A stretch of DNA of 64,000 bases. Origin: Beroe forskalii (lineage: Eukaryota; Ctenophora; Nuda; Beroida; Beroidae). The stretch spans positions 55,827 to 119,826 of the forward strand of contig WFMF01000508.1 of the NCBI GenBank assembly GCA_011033025.1. Reading direction: 5' to 3'. Positions 56,285 to 64,000 of the stretch are shown one piece after another (within the stretch, counting starts at the first letter, position 1; each line of letters starts with the position of its first letter). A model generated the notes under the pieces. The model was given only the letters and a program-made list of their open reading frames with translations. It was not told where the DNA came from and did not search any database. A program made the translations under genes and the position numbers.

Positions 56285-57415
56285 ATGTCAAGTGAACCGA
56301 GTGAAGGCAATCCATTGTTAGGCATGTCAAGTAAAACAAGTGAAGGCAAACCAGTATCAAACATTTCAATTGAACCCAGTGAAGGCAATCCAGTATCAAA
56401 CATGTCATGTGAACTGAGTGATAGCAATCCAGTATTAAACATGTTAAGTGAAGGAGACTCAGTATCAAACATGTCAAGTGAAGGCAATCCAGAATCAAAC
56501 AAATCAGTTGAAACCAATGAGCTCAACCCAGAATCAAACATATCAGTTGAAACCAATGAAGGCAACCCAGAATCAAACATATCAGTTGAACCGAATAAAG
56601 GCAACCCAGTTTTGAGAAGATCTGGAAGGAGAAGAAAACCTACTGAATTCTTCACACCAAAGCCAGACAAGAAGAGACGGCGGATTCCATCAAACTCAGA
56701 AAACACAGACCCAAATTCTTCTACCAACACGCAACGCTCTAAGAATGTCATGTCAGCTCTTGAGAAGGCTAGCTCTTCTTATGGTAATGGCAAAACGCAA
56801 TCCACAAAGAAAGCAAAAGGAAAGCATCAAAAGTCAAAGTCTGGACCAAAGAAGCGGGATCCAAAGTTCGAAACCATTAATAAAAAGCTCAAAGCTCTTG
56901 GAATCTATCCCAGTAGAGATACCGGGAATTGTGCTCGTGCAGCAATTTACCATGGTTTCATCCATTTCACGGGACAGGCTTCTGATCTCGATCAAGTCAT
57001 CTTATCAGGTGAGCTGGAATGTGGACACCAATGTTCTGCAACCCTTCGAGAAGTGCTGCAACAACCAGATTATGGTGGAGATGACTACGAGGATGGACTC
57101 CAAAATGCCACTGTTATGTGTGATGAGCTGAAGAACTCTGGTAGCGATGATGATGATGACCTTGATGATGACTGCAGGAATGGTTTCGGTCGCACTTATG
57201 TGACAGGCATGTGTGAGGGACAGCCATCATTTGACTGTGGCAAGTTCCATAACCATTGCACACAATGCAAGATGTTTGGGCAGTGTATTGGTGACTACAG
57301 GGAGATGCATTGTAAGAAATGTGGAGGGCACTACTATGGTGTATGTGGTTTATTCCCCTGCCCGTGCACTGAGAGACACAGTGGTGGACGTGGTTCTGAG
57401 ATTTGGTGGATGTAA
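56285..57415 (+). CDS. Repeat-rich protein with Cys-rich C-terminus (possibly ARL14EP-like)
   Basis: Starts at MSSEPSEGNPLLGMSSKTSE directly after an apparent acceptor, so this may be exon 2. Residues 1-110 are about ten degenerate repeats of SEGNPVSNMSxEP, followed by a basic stretch RRSGRRRKPTEFFTPKPDKK, a Lys-rich linker, a globular segment GIYPSRDTGNCARAAIYHGF, an Asp run, and a Cys/His cluster: FDCGKFHNHCTQCKMFGQCI, GDYREMHCKKCGGHYYG, FPCPC. The GR..TEF.P basic motif plus the CxxC/CG/CxC cluster resembles the ARF7-effector (ARL14EP) C-terminal domain, but this is tentative. Zinc binding is likely. Repetitive low-complexity N-termini like this drift in length. Codon use is similar to its neighbours. 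Confidence 0.65.
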   Translation: MSSEPSEGNPLLGMSSKTSEGKPVSNISIEPSEGNPVSNMSCELSDSNPVLNMLSEGDSVSNMSSEGNPESNKSVETNELNPESNISVETNEGNPESNISVEPNKGNPVLRRSGRRRKPTEFFTPKPDKKRRRIPSNSENTDPNSSTNTQRSKNVMSALEKASSSYGNGKTQSTKKAKGKHQKSKSGPKKRDPKFETINKKLKALGIYPSRDTGNCARAAIYHGFIHFTGQASDLDQVILSGELECGHQCSATLREVLQQPDYGGDDYEDGLQNATVMCDELKNSGSDDDDDLDDDCRNGFGRTYVTGMCEGQPSFDCGKFHNHCTQCKMFGQCIGDYREMHCKKCGGHYYGVCGLFPCPCTERHSGGRGSEIWWM

Positions 57416-58015
57416 AACACTGATCTAATTCCTAACAATAATATTATGACTCAGGGCGTAATGTTTTTGATATGCCGTAACATTAATTATAGATGACACT
57501 ACAGTATATTAACTTTATTCCACGAAAAAAATCAATGAATCTATAACGTTTTAATAATGATAAGTTCATTGCTTTAATCAGTTTTTGTGACTAACTTGAC
57601 ATTTCATCAAATTGTTAACAATTTGAGGTACTCTGTTAACAGTGATATCAGTTGGAATACTAGTGCTATTGATAACAACAGAATTAACCCGTATATAATT
57701 ATCGCCACCAGAATTATGGTCTCAATTTATACTTTCCTACAAGCGGTACAACTTAGACACGTGGATTCTACGAATAAATCGTGGTATAATTCACAGGATT
57801 GCTATTATCACAAACAGTATAATCCGTGTGGTTGCGTGTGTACTCTTCCCTTCTTGAATGGAGCGATTCCTCTGTAGAATTAGTTTTATATAACTTCAGT
57901 ACTTTCCAAATTCAGTGATGTCTGTAATCCCCTTGTGATGTCTTCTATATCCTTCTGTAAATCTGTAATACCCTTGTGATGTCTTCTATATCTCGTCTCT
58001 TTTTCTCTCCACAAG
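57416..58015. other. 3' flank and short tandem duplication
   Basis: Non-coding apart from short unsupported frames. At 57921-57990 a 41-bp unit containing TCTGTAATMCCCTTGTGATG and TCTTCTATATC is tandemly duplicated just before the candidate acceptor at 58015. Confidence 0.5.
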
Positions 58016-58128
58016 TCCCTGATGAGCCAGTGTTGCCGTTGGTAGTATACGTTGACGACTTGAGCACGACTGAGAACGGCTTTAGCACCAATCTGAACCG
58101 GACACTGGTCGCGTTCAGTATTATAAAG
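58016..58128 (+). CDS. Candidate orphan exon
   Basis: Flanked by a pyrimidine tract with acceptor CACAAG and a donor GTGTAA, this 113-base segment encodes PDEPVLPLVVYVDDLSTTEN followed by GFSTNLNRTLVAFSIIK without a stop. It has clearly higher GC and a codon-like composition compared with its flanks. No neighbouring exon could be linked and the family is unknown. Confidence 0.3.
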
Positions 58129-59732
<1,604 letters not shown>

Positions 59733-60049
59733 TTTTGTTGAGAAGGCCATTTGACATGGTTTTGACATCCTTTAAATTCTGATCTTACTGTTGGTGCTGT
59801 TTTTTTAATGGATTCACAAATTGGATAAATGCACTGATTGATGATTCTTCCTGAGTAACTTGGATGGCCAATTTTAAAGTTTTAACAATACTTTTTAAAG
59901 TTTTAATATTTTAGAATTCAATAAATCTATCATTTATTCGCAACAATTTTTGGGCTATCCAAGTATCCAATTCATTTATCACTGAAAAGATTAAATTCAA
60001 AACCCACATGATAATGTTATTCAGATTGCCAATATATGTATTATTTATA

Positions 60050-62198
60050 TCGTCACCTTCAAATCAAAAGGTGATAACTCGAGTTATCACCTTTTCAAAA
60101 AAACCTTACCAAGTGATTCAGAATCTCATTGCGCACCCGTGAGTGAAATTTTGAAGTGATTTGAGCAAAATCAGCAACAAAATTTTTTTAGAAAGTTTTG
60201 CCAAAAAGTTATAACCCGAGTTATTACCTCCTAAAAATAATTTGAAATAATAAAATAAATTTTCTAGGGCTATAACTCAACATATCACCTTTTGGTAAAA
60301 AATAAAACAGTCCAAAATTCCGAAAAAAAGTTATAACTCCAGTTATAACCCTATTTTTGAAAGATTGTTTGCTTTTTTCTATTAATTTTCAGGTTATAAC
60401 TTGAGTTATAACCAAGTTTGAAAGAAATTTTTCACATATTTAGGGTTCTCAATTTGAGAAATAAGAAATTGTAAGAATGTTTTATTAAGTACTATAATGG
60501 GCCTCTGTTGTATCAAAGAGTTGTCTAGGAAATCTAAAAATACCTATGATAGTAATTTCATAGTAGGTACTAACAGTATATGGAAGTTTTTATTGACATG
60601 TTTTCGTGAGCATTGACCAGCAATAATATACAGGTATATCGAGGAAACATTTTCAGTGCCAACAGTTCATTTTGACAAATTGGTGTATGACATAGTTATG
60701 CAATTCCAAATTATTTCCATTATTGTGTCACCCATCTGTTTTAAAATTGAGTACCTGTGAACAATGTAGTGATTGATGATTAGGGTACTATTGCTCTAAC
60801 CTCTATTACTCAAATATTTTTGCCTTATTTGGAATCTGCAAGTTAGAAATTACTAATAGGAAATTCAAGAAGCAACGATTTCATTTCTAGGATGAATGGA
60901 TGATTAGCTGATTTGGAGGATTCTTTTTCTGATTTAATCAATTGGAATGGCATATAGGTTGTAATAATAAGATGACCACAGTGGTATCATAAAGCGTGGA
61001 TTTGATGAGGAGCAATAGTATTTCCAGTAATCAAGTCGAGATCATTTTGGAATTTCTTCATCATCATGTATCACAAAAATGTAAAATATTAATAGACTTT
61101 GCATTAATCAAAAAATCTAACAACGGGGCCAACTTCGGCCAAAATCTAATTGACACCATTGGATGGTATACAGGTCATTTATTAACCATGATAAGAACCA
61201 CATATCTGACCGAAAACATACGATTTTATGCCTATGGTTGTCAGTTTGTTAAATAAAAATTGTCTTAATTTCTGGCCATTCTTCACAAAAACAAAGTAAT
61301 GAGTAAAACTGGTAGATGTAAATTGTAAAGTGGTATTTTTGTGACTGATAAAAGGACTGTGTTAATCCTCAATGAAGCACGGAGTTTGCTCAAGACATGA
61401 TGATATTGTTGATTTAAATGGTGTTTAGTGTTTCTACTTCCATACTTTCTGAATAGTTTGCAATTTTAAGCAGACATGTCAATGCTTTATGCTAGTATGG
61501 TACATAGTACTACTGAAAAGTAGTTTGATGAACTCACACAAATAGCTAGATAGCAGCCACAATTTGATTTGAAACTTAAACTTTTAGGGTGCAAAATAGT
61601 TGTGAACAGTATCATAAAGAGGCTAAATGATAATAGAGCTTGATTTTGTTTCCTTATTAAAATCACTACAGAGGCGCTAAAAATCGTGAAATTCGTAATG
61701 ATGTCATTAAATTTCATGAAACTTTATAATTTTATTGTTTTTGAAAATAAAATAAGAACCGAAGAGAATAAAAAGGATGGCGTCTTCAAATATCAGTTTT
61801 GAAATAATTCAAGAACATTTTGATATCTTGAAATGGAATTTAAGGCAATAAGGTGATAACTCAATGTAATTTATGATAATACTGTTGTTTTTAGTAGGAG
61901 AAAAAGTAATTCAAAAGGTTATAATTAGAGATATCACCTCTTCAAATTATTTTTGTAAATTAAAGTTTCGACCAAAGGTGATAACTGTCAATTTTTTCAG
62001 GTAATTAATTAATTGTAATTAATTAGGTGGACATCGGGAGGAGTGAAAACATTATCTGATCATACTACATTATTTCATACTATTTAGGAAACCAAAACTT
62101 GAGAAAATTTGACCATTAGTTTTGAAGAAAATCAGTTTTTTTCGATTATCTCAAAACTATACTTTTCAAGTTATCACCTTTTGATTTGAAGGTGACGA
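60050..62198. mobile_element. 2.15 kb inverted-repeat element, present only in the second copy
   Basis: Inverted ends TCGTCACCTTCAAATCAAAA and its complement, flanked by TATA on both sides (60046-60049 and 62199-62202). The first copy has a single TATA at the equivalent site near 50744, so this is a filled/empty pair showing a 4-bp duplication (or TA plus one-unit slippage). Inside are many GGTGATAACT / GTTATAACYYGAGTTATAAC palindromic motifs, including a perfect 30-bp palindrome at 60066-60095. The only open frame of note (60996-61256) has no family resemblance. Superfamily unresolved. Confidence 0.85.
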
Positions 62199-62676
62199 TA
62201 TATCTTAATCTATATTTTCTTTCATAGCTTATATAATGATGTGTCATTACTGTATTCCACTTGAAACCTTCGTTCTAAAATTCTAATAAGAGACTAACTT
62301 TTATTCAATTTTCTGACTATTCATGACCTGCTGGTAAATGCTTTGTCAGTAAATCATTCAGTAGGTATATATTTTGAAGTTTTATTCAGTTATTCTGGAA
62401 AGGTTTGATTTTTGCTTACTTACTATACTATTAGTTTTATCTACATTCTACACTTTGGGGTCAAGAATTGATCAGATTGCAGCACTTCTACATGGTGGTT
62501 TGTAGATAAAACTAAAATAGTACCAGGTACCTACTACAGACTTACCTAATTACCTCGCTACTTTCTTTTTAATAATTAGGCTCCATCTGCTGATGCTGAT
62601 CATTAATCATGATTTCTAAATAATTATTCATTTCCCCTCCATAGCAGACTGATAGTTTATCTGCAGCAAATAAGCA

Positions 62677-63809
62677 ATGGGTTTAACAAGACAAATTTCT
62701 AAGCAACTCTGTTCCCGGTGTTTCCATACACTGTTTCATCGAAGAACCTTCCAAACAGTTGCAGAAGCTACAAGCTACCAGCAGAATATATCTCATCTAG
62801 ATCTACCAGATCCTATTTCTAATATCTCGTGGATGGGATATTTAACTAGTTTGTCAGACATCGATATAAATGCATCATTGGTGGATTTAACTCCAACTGA
62901 AGCCTCCAAAGTGTTTCAGTTGCTTTTGACACAGACACCGTCATCATTATGTAATACTGAACTAAGGAACGCTATCAGTGTTTTCGTAAGCAAGGATCAA
63001 TCTGTCACTTCCAATGTGTTAGCTGGCCTGATAACATTCTTCTGTGAACAGTTAGTTTATATTGTTTTCTGAATTGGGAAGCTTGATAATGAAAATTGTA
63101 ATTGATATATGGGGTTACTCCCTTTTGCAAGCTCAGCTGTTTGAAAATGTATGAATAAATATTTAATACTTTAATAATAATAAATTCAATAATGTCTGAG
63201 AATCTGCAATAAATCAAGATTGCTTGAATTTGTACTATTTCCAGGGAAATTAAGCATAAAAAGAACAAGAAAACGATTCAAAAGCCTCAGGATCCAGTTG
63301 TCGCTGATTTAGAAAGTTTTCATTTTTCAAATAATAAAGACAAAATTGTGGCTGCTTATTATTGGATGCACTTGAAAAGATTTGACCTCGTTCAAAGGTA
63401 GGTACTCTACAGTAATTATAGTCTTCATCATCGAGGTTCAGGGGGTTAATCGCCAAATAATTGTCCCCCTCCCCCCCTATTTTATAACTGCTGAAAATGA
63501 GCTTTGATCTATCAGCTCCTTAAATTCCCAAAATCTTTTGGTATCCAAATTCCAATTTCGTTCACAGTATTGACTTAAACTAACTGTGGGTAACTAACGT
63601 TTTCATATAAAACTTTAGTATTCCCCTCAGGTGTTTTGAGGATGCTGTCCTTTGGGATGAGTTTGAATGCTTCTTGTTGCTAAAGGGATTGGCGATTTTT
63701 CAGTCTAATGGCAGTTTCATTGATTCAGTATGCAAGCATATTATTGGTTACCCAGGTGTTGCTAAGCTAGCTGCAAAGTTGGCTTTCTTTGAACCTGCCA
63801 ATTTTGAAG
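62677..63809 (+). pseudogene. Second copy of exons 1-3 of the helical-protein gene, truncated
   Basis: Exons 62677-63050, 63245-63397 and 63631-63809 are intact and in phase with the same splice sites as 51218-52339; exon 1 has one amino-acid change (LLLTQK to LLLTQT) and the second intron-side sequence has small indels. Exons 4 and 5 are missing because the copy ends at 63919, so in this window it cannot make the full protein. Confidence 0.85.
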
Positions 63810-63919
63810 GTTTATCTATTAAAGTATTGAGCTAATTATGAAAATATGACTGATTTTACATCTTCAATTAATGATTATTATTGTTATTATGAAAGCATAT
63901 ACTATGTAAATTTCTATAA

Positions 63920-64000
63920 CGGGGGTTTGGACAAATGGGAAAAAAAAAAAATGGGACAATTTGGGACAAAAGAAATGGGACCAGGGGGCAAATGGGGAAA
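63920..64000 (+). repeat. GGGACA-type minisatellite at the window end
   Basis: GGGACAATTTGGGACAAAAG and related units, plus an A12 run, with the same motif in inverse orientation to the block at 10654-11206. The window ends inside it. Confidence 0.85.

Noticed and set aside
60996-61256. 86-residue frame inside the 2.15 kb insertion
   Set aside because: No recognisable transposase motif and ordinary length for AT-rich sequence by chance.

Overview
The window reads as nuclear DNA of a non-vertebrate animal. It is AT-rich, its genes are split by mostly short GT-AG introns, the proteins are of eukaryotic or animal type (HRD1, RNF26, HAUS1, TGS1, PGS1, a poly-C2H2 factor, eL39), and transposon debris is abundant. 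I cannot assign a phylum from sequence alone. There is no bacterial operon structure, CRISPR array or convincing tRNA.

Layout. 0.2 kb: part of an eL39 ribosomal protein gene, minus strand. 2.7-10.6 kb: a minus-strand gene for a protein of about 16 C2H2 zinc fingers, in at least 16 exons, with a 1.65 kb mobile element in one intron. 10.6-14.2 kb: intergenic, holding a TGTCCCAWW minisatellite, a 433-bp MITE with TA duplication, and a GC-rich, hairpin-dense island. 14.3-18.9 kb: HRD1/SYVN1, 11 exons, complete at 610 codons. Its intron 5 holds a Penelope-like retroelement remnant (GIY-YIG reading frame plus a hammerhead-ribozyme fold). 20.5-34.1 kb: an RNF26-like ER RING ligase, 8 exons, about 430 aa, with a minus-strand exon pair inside one intron. 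36.5-38.1 kb: an unidentified minus-strand exon pair and the last exon of HAUS1. 38.2-40.6 kb: the second, inverted copy of the 1.65 kb element and a Helitron-type 3' end. 41.0-44.0 kb: a long inverted repeat with a second palindrome nested inside. 44.1-45.3 kb: PGS1, intronless. 45.6-48.1 kb: a 2.5 kb foldback element with very stable GAA-loop hairpins. 48.5-50.4 kb: TGS1, intronless. 51.2-54.8 kb: a five-exon, probably mitochondrial, helical protein. 56.3-57.4 kb: a repeat-plus-cysteine-rich protein. 58.84-63.92 kb: a near-identical but truncated second copy of the TGS1/51 kb region, carrying a 2.15 kb insertion absent from the first copy. The window ends in the same kind of TGTCCC/GGGACA repeat seen at 10.7 kb.

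The genes do not form one pathway. HRD1 and RNF26-like are both multi-membrane-pass ER ubiquitin ligases lying in tandem; PGS1 and the 51 kb gene are probably mitochondrial; TGS1 hypermethylates snRNA/snoRNA caps.

The most interesting signals are structural: (1) repeated ~150-190 bp duplications spanning splice junctions, with one HRD1 intron bounded by a 13-bp direct repeat, as expected for intron birth from a duplicated AGGT; (2) overlapping, mutually exclusive GAA-loop hairpins in the foldback element; (3) a hammerhead fold in the retroelement remnant; (4) a transposon end palindrome whose two copies differ by a paired, symmetry-preserving change; (5) a filled/empty site pair that dates a transposon insertion. 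Exon limits were read by eye from GT/AG sites and codon phase and have not been tested against transcripts.
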